Position numbers and translations under genes: made by a program. A stretch of 64,000 bases of DNA from Methylobacterium sp. B4. Lineage in GTDB: Bacteria > Pseudomonadota > Alphaproteobacteria > Rhizobiales > Beijerinckiaceae. Shown here in pieces: positions 47,394-56,641 of this stretch (the first letter of the stretch is position 1; every line of letters begins with the position of its first letter). The DNA is taken from contig NZ_QJJJ01000002.1 of the NCBI RefSeq assembly GCF_003201865.1, positions 248,001-312,000 of the forward strand. The letters are read 5' to 3'. Under the pieces are notes generated by a model, which worked only from the letters and a program-made list of their open reading frames with translations, was not told where the DNA came from and did no database searches.

Positions 47394-48308
47394 ATGGCCT
47401 CCGCCCGGCTCGTCGAGGCCGACCACCGCCGCCCCGGCGCCCCCGAGACCGGCGGGGCGCTGGCGCTCGCCGAGGTGATGCCGCGGCTCGTGCTCGAATC
47501 GCGGCGCGTCTCCGGCACCCTGGCGCACGGCCTGCACGGGCGCCGCCGCGCGGGGCCGGGCGAGAGCTTCTGGCAGTTCCGCCCCTTCGTCACCGGCGAG
47601 GCCGCCGCGCGCATCGACTGGCGCCGCTCGGCCCGCGACGACCGGCTCTACGTGCGCGAGCGGGAGTGGGAAGCCGCCCACAACATCTGGATCTGGATCG
47701 ACCGCTCGGCCTCCATGGGCTTCGCCTCCGAACTGGCCCAGACCTCCAAGGTCGAGCGGGCGCTGGTGCTGGGGCTGGCGCTGGCCGATACCTTCGTGGA
47801 GGGCGGCGAGCGCGTCGGCCTGCTCGGGCTCACCCGCGCCAGCGCCACCCGGGGCATCGTCGAGACGCTGGCCCAGGCTTTGGTCAACGACCGGGCCGGG
47901 CTCGCCCAGGATCTGCCGCCGGCCGCACGGCCCGGCCGCTTCGACGAGGTCGTGCTGATCAGCGATTTCCTCACGCCGCTCGACCGGGTGCGGGAGGCGG
48001 TGCAGGCCAATTCCGTCCACGGCAATCGCGGCCATCTCGTGCTCGTGGCCGATCCGGTGGAGGAGACCTTCCCCTTCACGGGCCAGACCGTGCTGCACGA
48101 TCCCGAAGGCGGCCTGAGCCTCGATATCGGCGAGGCGGGCGCCTGGGGCGAGGCCTATCGCAGCCGCATCGCGGCGCACCGCGACGGCCTCTCGGAGATC
48201 GCCCGTCAGCGGGGCTGGACGCTGACGATCCACCGCACCGACCGGCCGGCGAGCGAGGCGGCCCTGCGGCTGCTCACCCTCGTCGCCGCCGCGCGCGGGC
48301 TCGGCTGA
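47394..48308 (+). CDS. DUF58 (VWA-like) protein
   Basis: This 304-residue protein has the DUF58 core: HGRRRAGPGESFWQFRPFV, GEAAARIDWRRSARDDRLYV, REREWEAAHNIWIWIDRSASM. The last gives a MIDAS-like DxSxS as in von Willebrand A domains. The later part has FDEVVLISDFLTPLDRVREA. No membrane helix is seen. It starts 11 bases after moxR. In known MoxR systems the DUF58 and VWA proteins interact with the ATPase; the client here is unknown. Confidence 0.88.
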   Translation: MASARLVEADHRRPGAPETGGALALAEVMPRLVLESRRVSGTLAHGLHGRRRAGPGESFWQFRPFVTGEAAARIDWRRSARDDRLYVREREWEAAHNIWIWIDRSASMGFASELAQTSKVERALVLGLALADTFVEGGERVGLLGLTRASATRGIVETLAQALVNDRAGLAQDLPPAARPGRFDEVVLISDFLTPLDRVREAVQANSVHGNRGHLVLVADPVEETFPFTGQTVLHDPEGGLSLDIGEAGAWGEAYRSRIAAHRDGLSEIARQRGWTLTIHRTDRPASEAALRLLTLVAAARGLG

Positions 48309-48321
48309 AAGGCGAACCGCT

Positions 48322-51159
48322 TTGTTCGGAGTCCCGCTCACCTTCGCCGCGCCGCTCGCGCTCGCCGCCCTGGCCGCGCTGCCCTCGCTGTGGATCCTGC
48401 TGCGGGTCACCCCGCCGCGCCCGCGCCGCATCCACTTCCCGCCGCTGGCCCTCGTCGCCGACCTGCTGCCGAAGCGCGAGACCCCGGCCCGCACGCCGCC
48501 CTGGCTCCTGATCCTGCGCATCCTCGCCGCCGCCTGCCTGATCCTCGCCGTGGCGGGGCCGGTCTGGAATCCCGGCGGCATCGGCGCTGCCGCGGGGCGG
48601 GAACCCCTGCTCCTCATTCTCGACAACGGCTTCGTCGCGGCTCACGATTGGCGCGACCGCCTGCGCGCGGCCACCGACGAGATCGAGGCCGCCGCCCGCG
48701 ACGGGCGCCCGGTGGCCCTGGTCGCGAGTGCGGATGCGCCCGCTCCCTTCGAGGCGAAGGCCCCGGCCACCGCCCTGGAGCGCCTGCGGGCGATCCAGCC
48801 GCGCCCGCATCTCGGTGACCGCGGGGCGCATCTGGCCTCGATCGGCACCTTCCTGGAGCGGACGTCCGGCGCCTCGATCGTCTGGATCAGCGACGGCGTG
48901 CGCGGCGCGGGCGAGGCGGATTTCGCCAAGACCCTTGGAGAACTGGCCGGCCGCAACGGCACCGCCGTGACCGTGCTGAAGGCCGAGCGCTCCCCGGCGC
49001 TCGCGCTCGAAGGCTCGCCGATGCAGCCGGGCGAGAAGCTCTCGGCGCAGGTGCTGCGGGCGCAAGGAAACGGCCGCGATACTGGGCTGGTGCGGGCGCT
49101 CGACCAGAAGGGCCTGCCGCTGGCCGAGAGCCGCTTCACCCTGGAGCCGGAGGCGCGCGAGACGAGTGTCAGCTTCGACCTGCCGGTGGAGCTGCGCAAC
49201 GCCATCGCCCGCCTGGAGATCGAGGGCGAGCGCTCGGCCGGCGCCGTGGTGCTGATGGACGAGCGCGGCAAGCGCCGCCGGGTCGGCCTCGTCTTCGGCG
49301 GCACGCTGGATCAGGCCCAGCCGCTGCTCGCGCCGACCTACTACCTCGCCAAGGCGCTCAACCCCTTCGCCGACGTGCATCAGCCCCGCGGCGGCCAGGG
49401 CACGGCCGAATCCATCGGCCAGATGCTCGACAATCAGGTCTCCGTGCTGGCGCTCGCCGATGTCGGCGCCCTGGACGAGCGCACCCTCGCGCGGGTCCAG
49501 AAATTCGTGGACGAGGGCGGCCTGCTCCTGCGCTTCGCCGGGCCGCGGCTGGCCGCCGGCAACGACCCGCTCGTGCCGGTGCGCCTGCGCCGGGGCGGGC
49601 GCTCGCTCGGCGGCACGCTCTCCTGGGACCGGCCGAAGACGCTCGCGGCCTTCGCTCCCGAGAGCCCGTTCGCCGGGCTGAACCCGCCCGCCGATATCGG
49701 CGTGCGCCGTCAGATCCTGGCCGAGCCGGATGGCGATCTGCCGGGCAAGACCTGGGCGTCGCTGCAGGACGGGACGCCGATCGTCACGGCCGAGAAGCGG
49801 GGGCAGGGGCTCGTAGTGCTGTTTCACGTGACCGCCGACACCACGTGGTCGAATCTGCCCCTGTCGGGCCTGTTCGTGGACATGCTGCGCCGGGTCGTCG
49901 GGCTCGCCGGCCCGTCGGCCAAGCTCGGCGAGGGGGACGGGCGGCAGGCCAAGGCGGCGCTGCTGGCGCCGCGCCTGACCCTCGACGGTTTCGGCGCGCT
50001 CGGCTCGCCGCCGGCCAGCGCCACGGCGGTGCCCGCCGACTTCACCGACCGCGCCGGCCCCGAGCACCCGCCGGGCTTCTACGGCACGGCGGAGGGCGGC
50101 ATCGCCGTCAACGCGCTGGTGCCCGGCGACCGGCTCGAAGCCCTCGACCTCGCCGCACTCCAGGGGGCCCGGATGGGCTCGCTCGCGGGCGCCGAGACCC
50201 TGGACCTGCGCGCGCTGCTGTTCAGCCTCGCCCTCGCCCTGCTCGCGCTCGACACCCTGGCCGGGCTCTGGCTCGGCGGCTTCCTTCGCGGTTCCGCAAA
50301 AGCGTCACGCGGCCGCGCGGCGCCGGCCGCGCTCCTTCTCCCGGCGCTGCTCGGCTTCGCCCTCCTGATTGCTCCAATTCCGGCGCAGGCGCAGGAGCCG
50401 CCCGCCAACCGGCCGAACGGCATTGAATCGGCGCTCGCCACCCGGCTCGCCTTCGTCGTCACGGGGGATGCCGCGGTCGATGCCGCGAGCCGGGCCGGCC
50501 TGTCCGGCCTGAGCCAGATGCTCGCCGCCCGCACCGCCCTGGAGCCCGGCGAGCCCGCGGGGCTCAATCTGGAGAAGGACGAGCTTGCCTTCTATCCGCT
50601 GATCTACTGGCCGATCGTGGCCGGGCGCCCGCAGCCGAGCGAGGCGGCGATCCGCAAGATCGACGCCTTCATGCGCAACGGCGGAACGGTGATCTTCGAT
50701 ACCCGCGACGGCCAGACCGCCCGCGCCGGCGGCCCGCCGACGCCGGAGACGGCCTATCTGCGCAAGATGCTCGGAACCCTCGAAGTGCCCGAGCTCGAGC
50801 CCGTGCCGCAGGACCACGTGCTGACCAAGGCCTTCTACCTCGTCGACTCCTTCCCCGGCCGCTACGGCACGGGACAGACCTGGGTCGAGACGATCCCGCC
50901 CGCGGGCGAGGGCGGCGAGCGCCGCCCGGCCCGGGCCGGGGACGGCGTCACCCCGATCATCATCACCGGCAACGACCTCGCCGCCGCCTGGGCGCTCGGC
51001 CGCAACGGCGAACCGCTCTATCCCGTCTCCGGCGGCGACCAGCGCCAGCGCGAGATGGCCTTCCGGGGCGGCATCAACATCGTGATCTACACGCTGACCG
51101 GAAACTACAAGGCCGATCAGGTCCACGTGCCGGCGTTGCTGGAGCGGTTGGGGCAGTGA
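48322..51159 (+). CDS. BatA-like N-terminal / DUF4159 membrane protein
   Basis: A 945-residue protein starts with BatA-type membrane segments (TFAAPLALAALAALPSLWIL and LLILRILAAACLILAVAGPVW). It has a second membrane region near residues 635-690 (LLFSLALALLALDTLAGLWL, ALLLPALLGFALLIAPI). The middle (about 90-380) is VWA-like (LLILDNGFVAAHDW), and residues near 520-560 read VLFHVTADTTWSNLPLSGLF. The C-terminal DUF4159 domain (from about 710) has LAFVVTGDAAVDAA, ELAFYPLIYWPI and GGTVIFDTRDGQTARAGG. TTG start 13 bases after DUF58. It should display soluble domains on the membrane; function is unknown. Confidence 0.87.
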   Translation: MFGVPLTFAAPLALAALAALPSLWILLRVTPPRPRRIHFPPLALVADLLPKRETPARTPPWLLILRILAAACLILAVAGPVWNPGGIGAAAGREPLLLILDNGFVAAHDWRDRLRAATDEIEAAARDGRPVALVASADAPAPFEAKAPATALERLRAIQPRPHLGDRGAHLASIGTFLERTSGASIVWISDGVRGAGEADFAKTLGELAGRNGTAVTVLKAERSPALALEGSPMQPGEKLSAQVLRAQGNGRDTGLVRALDQKGLPLAESRFTLEPEARETSVSFDLPVELRNAIARLEIEGERSAGAVVLMDERGKRRRVGLVFGGTLDQAQPLLAPTYYLAKALNPFADVHQPRGGQGTAESIGQMLDNQVSVLALADVGALDERTLARVQKFVDEGGLLLRFAGPRLAAGNDPLVPVRLRRGGRSLGGTLSWDRPKTLAAFAPESPFAGLNPPADIGVRRQILAEPDGDLPGKTWASLQDGTPIVTAEKRGQGLVVLFHVTADTTWSNLPLSGLFVDMLRRVVGLAGPSAKLGEGDGRQAKAALLAPRLTLDGFGALGSPPASATAVPADFTDRAGPEHPPGFYGTAEGGIAVNALVPGDRLEALDLAALQGARMGSLAGAETLDLRALLFSLALALLALDTLAGLWLGGFLRGSAKASRGRAAPAALLLPALLGFALLIAPIPAQAQEPPANRPNGIESALATRLAFVVTGDAAVDAASRAGLSGLSQMLAARTALEPGEPAGLNLEKDELAFYPLIYWPIVAGRPQPSEAAIRKIDAFMRNGGTVIFDTRDGQTARAGGPPTPETAYLRKMLGTLEVPELEPVPQDHVLTKAFYLVDSFPGRYGTGQTWVETIPPAGEGGERRPARAGDGVTPIIITGNDLAAAWALGRNGEPLYPVSGGDQRQREMAFRGGINIVIYTLTGNYKADQVHVPALLERLGQ

Positions 51160-51187
51160 TGTCTTCGAAGACACGCGGCTCCAAAAT

Positions 51188-51321
51188 CCCTCCCCCCTCC
51201 GCGGGGGAGGGTGCCCTGCGGATGCAGGGCGGGAGAGGGGTCGGCTCAGGTCTTTCCGGAAACGGCGTTCCCCTCACCCGATCCCCTTCGGGAGCCACCC
51301 TCTCCCGCAGAGGGGAGAGGG
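51188..51321. repeat. Pair of REP-like repeats in inverted orientation inside the MoxR operon
   Basis: The left unit starts ccctcccccctccgcggggg and the right unit, read on the minus strand, starts ccctctcccctctgcgggag. They form an inverted pair across 134 bases between two genes of the same operon. A similar unit lies at 10817-10868. Confidence 0.7.
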
Positions 51322-51352
51322 AATTCTCGCGCAATAAAGCAGGCCCCGCCCC

Positions 51353-53443
51353 ATGCTGAGCCTCAGCTTCACCCCCCTCGTTCCCTGGCCGGTGCTCGCC
51401 GGGTTCGGCGTGCTCGCCGCGGTCCTCGCCGTCGTCGCGGTGCTCGCCCGCGGGCGCACGGCGCTGCTGCGGGCGGTCGCGCTCGGCCTCGTCGTCCTCG
51501 CGCTCGCCAACCCCTCGCTCGTGCGCGAGGACCGCGACCCGGTGAAGGATGTGGCCGCCATCGTCGTCGACCGCTCCGGTTCGCAAAGCTTGGGCGAGCG
51601 TCCGGCCATGACCGACGCGGTGAAGGCCGAGCTGGAACGCCGCTTCGGCACGATGGCCAACATCGAGCCCCGCTTCATCGAGGTCGGCGACGCGCAAGGA
51701 GCGGAGGGCGACGACGGCACCAAGCTGTTCACGGCGCTGACCCAGGCGCTGGCCGACGTGCCGCCGGAGCGCATCGCCGGCGTGGTGATGCTGACCGACG
51801 GCGTGGTGCACGACATCCCCGCCGCCCTGGCGACGCTGGGGCTGAAGGCGCCGCTCCACGTCCTCGTCACCGGCCGCCCCGATGAGCGCGACCGCCAGAT
51901 CAAGATGTTGGAAGCTCCCCGCTTCGGCATCGTCGGCCGGGACGTCACCTTGCGCGGCGAGGTGATGGAGCGCGGCGGCACCGGCACGGCCGTCGTCACG
52001 GTGCGCCGCGACGGCGAGGAGATCGACCGGCAGAGCATCGCGACCGGCGTGCCGTTCTCGCTCACCACGCATATCGAGCATGGCGGCCCGAACGTGGTCG
52101 AGATCGAAGTCGAGCCGCTGCCGGGCGAGCTGACCACGGTGAACAACCGCGCGGTGCTGCCCATCGAGGGCATTCGCGAGAAGCTGCGCGTGCTGCTCGT
52201 CTCCGGCGAGCCGCATCAGGGCGAGCGCACTTGGCGCAACCTCCTGAAGTCGGATGCAAGCGTCGATCTCGTCCACTTCACGATTCTCAGGCCGCCGGAG
52301 AAGCAGGACGGCACCCCGATCTCCGAACTTTCGCTGATCGCCTTCCCGACCCGCGAGCTGTTCGTCCAGAAGATCAAGGATTTCGACCTCATCATCTTCG
52401 ACCGCTACGCCAACCAGAGCGTGCTGCCTTCCGCCTATTTCGACAACATCGCCCGCTATGTTCGCGAGGGCGGGGCGCTCCTCATCGCCGCCGGGCCGGA
52501 ATTCGCCGGTCCCGCGAGCCTTGCCCGCACCCGGCTCGCCTCGATCCTGCCGGGCGATCCCTCGATGAAGGTGGTCGAGCAGCCGTTCAAGGCGACGCTC
52601 ACCGAGACCGGACATCGCCATCCCGTGACCCGGGCGTTGCCGGGCTCCGAGACGAACCCGCCGGCCTGGGGCGACTGGCTGCGCATCGTCTCGGCCCAGA
52701 CCCGGGCCGGCGTGCAGCCGATCCTGTCGGGCGCCAACGGCCTGCCGCTGCTGGCGCTCTCCCGCGAGGAGAAGGGCCGGGTGGCCCTGATGCTGTCCGA
52801 TCAGGCCTGGCTCTGGGCCCGCGGCTACCAGCAGGGCGGCCCCTATCTCGACCTGCTGCGGCGCCTCGCCCACTGGCTGATGAAGGAGCCGGCCCTCGAA
52901 GAGGAGGCTCTTCGTGCCCAGACCACGGGGCGAGGCCGCGAGGTTCGCGTCGAGCGCCAGACCATGGCCGAGGAGGCCGGGCCCGTTACGGTCACCGGCC
53001 CGACGGGCAAGGAGCGTGAGCTCGACCTGACGAAGGCGGAGACCGGCCTGTTCAGCGCTACCTTCGAGGCCGAGCAACTCGGGCTCCACACCATCCGCTC
53101 GGGCAATCTCGTCGCCTTCGTCAGCGTCGGCCCGGCCAATCCGCGCGAACTCGCCGACGTGTTCAGCGATACCGAGCGGCTGAAGGGCGTGGCCGAGGGC
53201 TCCGGCGGCACGATCCGCCGGGTGGCGGCCTCGGGCGGCGGCATCGAGGTGCCGCGCCTCCAGATCACCCGCGGCGGGCGGCTCGGCGGCGCCGACTGGA
53301 TCGGTTTTCGCCCGAGCGACAGTGCCACGGTCCGCGGCGTCGAGGTCTATCCGCTCGGCATCGGCCTGTGGGCGCTCGTCGCGCTCGCCGCGGCGGTGCT
53401 GGCGATGTGGCTGGTCGAGGGGCGGCGCGGGCGCGCGGCCTGA
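51353..53443 (+). CDS. Large membrane protein with VWA-like and glutamine-amidotransferase-like domains
   Basis: This 696-residue protein has two N-terminal helices (VPWPVLAGFGVLAAVLAVVA, ALLRAVALGLVVLALA) and one C-terminal helix (GIGLWALVALAAAVLAMWLV). Between them lies a VWA-like domain with the MIDAS pattern VVDRSGSQS near residues 72-80 and VVMLTDGVVHDI. A beta-rich middle follows, then a GATase-like segment (LLVSGEPHQGERTWRNLL, LIIFDRYANQSVLP, VREGGALLIAAGPEF). It completes the MoxR/DUF58/DUF4159 set. The REP pair separates it from DUF4159. Related proteins are often named 'glutamine amidotransferase' but no catalytic triad is evident. Function is unknown. Confidence 0.84.
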   Translation: MLSLSFTPLVPWPVLAGFGVLAAVLAVVAVLARGRTALLRAVALGLVVLALANPSLVREDRDPVKDVAAIVVDRSGSQSLGERPAMTDAVKAELERRFGTMANIEPRFIEVGDAQGAEGDDGTKLFTALTQALADVPPERIAGVVMLTDGVVHDIPAALATLGLKAPLHVLVTGRPDERDRQIKMLEAPRFGIVGRDVTLRGEVMERGGTGTAVVTVRRDGEEIDRQSIATGVPFSLTTHIEHGGPNVVEIEVEPLPGELTTVNNRAVLPIEGIREKLRVLLVSGEPHQGERTWRNLLKSDASVDLVHFTILRPPEKQDGTPISELSLIAFPTRELFVQKIKDFDLIIFDRYANQSVLPSAYFDNIARYVREGGALLIAAGPEFAGPASLARTRLASILPGDPSMKVVEQPFKATLTETGHRHPVTRALPGSETNPPAWGDWLRIVSAQTRAGVQPILSGANGLPLLALSREEKGRVALMLSDQAWLWARGYQQGGPYLDLLRRLAHWLMKEPALEEEALRAQTTGRGREVRVERQTMAEEAGPVTVTGPTGKERELDLTKAETGLFSATFEAEQLGLHTIRSGNLVAFVSVGPANPRELADVFSDTERLKGVAEGSGGTIRRVAASGGGIEVPRLQITRGGRLGGADWIGFRPSDSATVRGVEVYPLGIGLWALVALAAAVLAMWLVEGRRGRAA

Positions 53444-53494
53444 ACCGAGAGGTCCCTGTCCGAACGGGCTGCACCTGTGTAAGTCCGTTCGGGC

Positions 53495-56395
53495 ATGACC
53501 GACTTACCTCCGTTCCTGGCCGGCGGCGGCGAAGCCGCCCGCATGATCGCCGAGCGCGACTGGACGGATCACCCGCTCGGGCGGCCCGAGACCTGGCCCG
53601 AATCCCTGCGCACCGCGCTCAGCCTCGTCGTGAACTCCCCCGAGAGCATGATCCTGGCCTGGGGGCCGGATCTGCACTTCTTCTTCAACGACACCTACTT
53701 CCCGCTGCTCGGACCCCGTCTGTCCTGGGCCATGGGCGAGCGCTTCGACCGGGTCTGGGCCGACGCCTGGGATCAGGCCAAGCCGATCATCGACGATGCC
53801 TTCGCCGGAAGGAGCCGCCGCTTCGAGGATCTGCCCTGGACGCTCGCCACCGACCGGGGCGAGGCGCAGACGTGGTGGAGCTTCTCCTACTCGCGGGTGC
53901 TCGACGGCGAGGGCCGCATCGCCGGCCTGTTCATCTTCACCAACGAGACGACCAAGCGCGTCCGGACGGAGGCGCTCCAGCGGGAGAGCGAGGCGGCCCT
54001 GCGCCGCAGCGAGTCGCTCCTGGCCGCGACCCTGGAGGGGCTGCCGGTCGGCGTGATCATCGCCGACGCGGATGGGCGGATCGTGCGCGACAACGCCGCC
54101 AACCGGGAGATCTGGGGCATCCCGCCGGAAACCGGGAGCTGGGAGGGCTACGGCGATTGGGTCGGCTACTGGCCGGAGACCGGCGCGCGCCTGCGCGCCG
54201 AGGAATGGGGCATGGCCCGGGCCCTCCTGCACGGCGAGACCGTGCGCGGCGAACTCGTGGAGATCGAGCGCTTCGACGGCGGCGGGCGCCGCCTGTTCCT
54301 CAACAACGCCGCGCCGATCCGCGACCGCGCGGGGGGCATCGTCGGCGGCGTGGTGGCCGAACTCGACGTGACCGAGCGCGTCGAGGTGGAGCGGCGGCTG
54401 CGGGAGAGCGAGGCGCTGGCCCGAGTGAACGCCGAGCGGGTCCAGCTCGCCCTCTCGGCCGGTGCGATCATCGGCACGTGGTTCTGGGACCTGCCCAGCG
54501 ATCGCTTCACCGTGGACGAGGCCTTCGCCCGCGCCTTCGGCCTCGATCCGGCGCTCGGCCGCGAGGGCTTGAGCCTCGCCCAGGTGGTCGAGACGGTCCA
54601 TCCCGACGACAAGGCCGGGCTGGCGGAGGCGATCGATGCGGCCATCGCCCGCGGCGGCGCCTACGCCCACCCCTACCGGGTCCGGCGGGCGGATGGGTGC
54701 TATTACTGGATCGAGGCCAACGGCCGGGTCGATCACGGCCCCGACGGTACGCCGCTCAGCTTTCCCGGCGTGCTCATCGACGTGGAGGAGCGCCGCGCCG
54801 TCGAGGCGGAGCGCGACCGGGCGATCGTGCTCCTGCGCCGGCTCACCGAGACCCTGGAGGAGCAGGTCGCCGCGCGCACGGCCGAGCGGGATCAGATCTG
54901 GCAGGCGTCGAGCGACCTCCTGGCCGTGGCCAATCTCGAGGGGCGCTTCGTCAGCATCAACCCGGCCTGGAGCGCCACGCTCGGCTGGAGCGAGGAGGAG
55001 TTGAAGGCCGAGCCCTTCCTCGCCTTCGTCCACCCCGAGGACCGGGAGCGGACGCTGGCCGCCGCGGCCGGGCTCGCCCGCGGGGAGATGCAGCTCGGTT
55101 TCGAGAACCGCTACCGCACCCGCGACGGCGGCTACCGCTGGTTCTCCTGGAACACCGTGCCGCGCGGGGGCCTGATCTACGCCTCGGTGCGCGACGTGAC
55201 CGTGATCAAGGAGCAGGCGCGGGCGCTGGCCGAGGCCGAGGAAGCCCTGCGCCAGTCTCAGAAGATGGAGGCGGTGGGCCAGCTCACGGGCGGGCTCGCC
55301 CACGACTTCAACAACCTGCTCGCGGGCATCTCGGGCAGCCTGGAGCTGATGCAGACCCGCATCGCCCAAGGCCGGCTCAAGGATGTCGACCGCTACATGA
55401 GCGCCGCGCAGGGGGCGGCCAAGCGCGCCGCGGCGCTGACCCACCGGCTGCTGGCCTTCTCCCGCCGCCAGACGCTCGACCCCAAGCCCACCGACGTGAA
55501 CCGGTTGGTAGCCGGCCTCGAGGAGCTGATCCGCCGCACCGTCGGTCCCACCATCGCCATCGAGGTAGTGGGCGCGGCCGGGCTCTGGCCCTCCCTGGTG
55601 GACCCGCCGCAGCTCGAGAACGCGCTGCTGAACCTCTGCATCAACGCCCGCGACGCCATGCCGGACGGGGGACGCATCACCATCGAGACCGCCAACAAGC
55701 GTCTCGATACGGCCGCCGCCCGCCTGCACGACATGCCCCCGGGCCAGTACCTTTCGCTCTGCGTGACCGATACCGGCACCGGCATGAGCCCGGACGTGAT
55801 CGCCAAGGCGTTCGACCCGTTCTTCACCACCAAGCCCACCGGCCAGGGCACGGGGCTTGGCCTGTCGATGATCTACGGCTTCGCCAAACAGTCGGGCGGG
55901 CAGGTGCGGATCTATTCCGAGATCGGCCAGGGCACGACGGTCTGCCTCTACCTGCCCCGATACCACGGCGAGGCCGTGGAGCCCGATCTCCTCGGCCCGC
56001 TGGTCGACGCCCCCCGCGCCCGGCAGGGCGAGACGGTCCTCGTGGTCGACGACGAACCGACCGTGCGGATGCTGGTGACGGAGGTGCTGGAAGACCTCGG
56101 CTACACCGCGATCGAGGCCGCCGACAGCGCCTCCGGTCTCAAGGTGCTGCAATCGGACGTGCGCATCGACCTGCTCATCAGCGATGTCGGCCTGCCCGGC
56201 GGCATGAACGGGCGCCAGATGGCCGACGCGGCCCGGGTCTCGCGCCCGGAGCTCAAGGTGCTGTTCATCACGGGCTATGCCGAGAACGCGGCGGTCGGCA
56301 ACGGCCACCTCGAGCCCGGCATGGCGGTGCTGACCAAGCCCTTCGTGGTCGAGACACTGGGCCTGCGCATCCGCGAGATCATTTCGCGCGGATAA
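53495..56395 (+). CDS. Hybrid sensor histidine kinase with PAS domains and receiver
   Basis: A 966-residue soluble-looking kinase with no convincing membrane segment. From N-terminus: a PAS-like sensor (DHPLGRPETWPESLRTALSL, LHFFFNDTYFPLLGP), three further PAS/PAC units up to about residue 580 separated by coiled coils, then HisKA. The phospho-accepting His603 lies in GLAHDFNNLLAGISG. HATPase follows with NALLNLCINARDAMPDGG, DTGTGMSPDVIAKAFDPFF and GQGTGLGLSMIYGF. The C-terminal receiver has VLVVDDEPTVRML and the acceptor Asp897 in LLISDVGLPGGMNG. No response regulator with an output domain is adjacent, so its partner is unknown. The PAS ligand cannot be told; there is no phytochrome GAF/PHY. 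Confidence 0.92.
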   Translation: MTDLPPFLAGGGEAARMIAERDWTDHPLGRPETWPESLRTALSLVVNSPESMILAWGPDLHFFFNDTYFPLLGPRLSWAMGERFDRVWADAWDQAKPIIDDAFAGRSRRFEDLPWTLATDRGEAQTWWSFSYSRVLDGEGRIAGLFIFTNETTKRVRTEALQRESEAALRRSESLLAATLEGLPVGVIIADADGRIVRDNAANREIWGIPPETGSWEGYGDWVGYWPETGARLRAEEWGMARALLHGETVRGELVEIERFDGGGRRLFLNNAAPIRDRAGGIVGGVVAELDVTERVEVERRLRESEALARVNAERVQLALSAGAIIGTWFWDLPSDRFTVDEAFARAFGLDPALGREGLSLAQVVETVHPDDKAGLAEAIDAAIARGGAYAHPYRVRRADGCYYWIEANGRVDHGPDGTPLSFPGVLIDVEERRAVEAERDRAIVLLRRLTETLEEQVAARTAERDQIWQASSDLLAVANLEGRFVSINPAWSATLGWSEEELKAEPFLAFVHPEDRERTLAAAAGLARGEMQLGFENRYRTRDGGYRWFSWNTVPRGGLIYASVRDVTVIKEQARALAEAEEALRQSQKMEAVGQLTGGLAHDFNNLLAGISGSLELMQTRIAQGRLKDVDRYMSAAQGAAKRAAALTHRLLAFSRRQTLDPKPTDVNRLVAGLEELIRRTVGPTIAIEVVGAAGLWPSLVDPPQLENALLNLCINARDAMPDGGRITIETANKRLDTAAARLHDMPPGQYLSLCVTDTGTGMSPDVIAKAFDPFFTTKPTGQGTGLGLSMIYGFAKQSGGQVRIYSEIGQGTTVCLYLPRYHGEAVEPDLLGPLVDAPRARQGETVLVVDDEPTVRMLVTEVLEDLGYTAIEAADSASGLKVLQSDVRIDLLISDVGLPGGMNGRQMADAARVSRPELKVLFITGYAENAAVGNGHLEPGMAVLTKPFVVETLGLRIREIISRG

Positions 56396-56441
56396 GTCGT
56401 CTTCCTTCCTCGCGTGACCGTTTCCGGCTGATTGCCCCACT

Positions 56442-56530
56442 CGTCATGGCGAGGCGGAGCCGAAGCCATCCAGCGCTCCGCACGATCCGGAGCGGTCGCG
56501 CCTCTGGATCGCTTCGCTGACGGTGCGAGG
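56442..56530. repeat. Dispersed inverted-repeat element
   Basis: cgtcatggcgaggcggagcc and gaagccatccag at the left pair imperfectly with ctggatcgcttcgctgacgg at the right. Same family as 14206-14283. It lies between the convergent kinase and porin genes, in a 246-base gap. Confidence 0.7.
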
Positions 56531-56641
56531 GCAAGGTCTGAGGCGATCAAACGGAAGCCGTATGATCGGGAGCCTTTCGGCCTTCCTTTCGAAACGGTCC
56601 GTCCGGGGCTGGCGCGTCGGCCGGGCTCCCGATGCCGCTGG

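Noticed and set aside
53504..56440. A 978-codon minus-strand frame opposite the hybrid kinase
   Set aside because: Antisense shadow of high third-position GC; composition is biased and without motifs.
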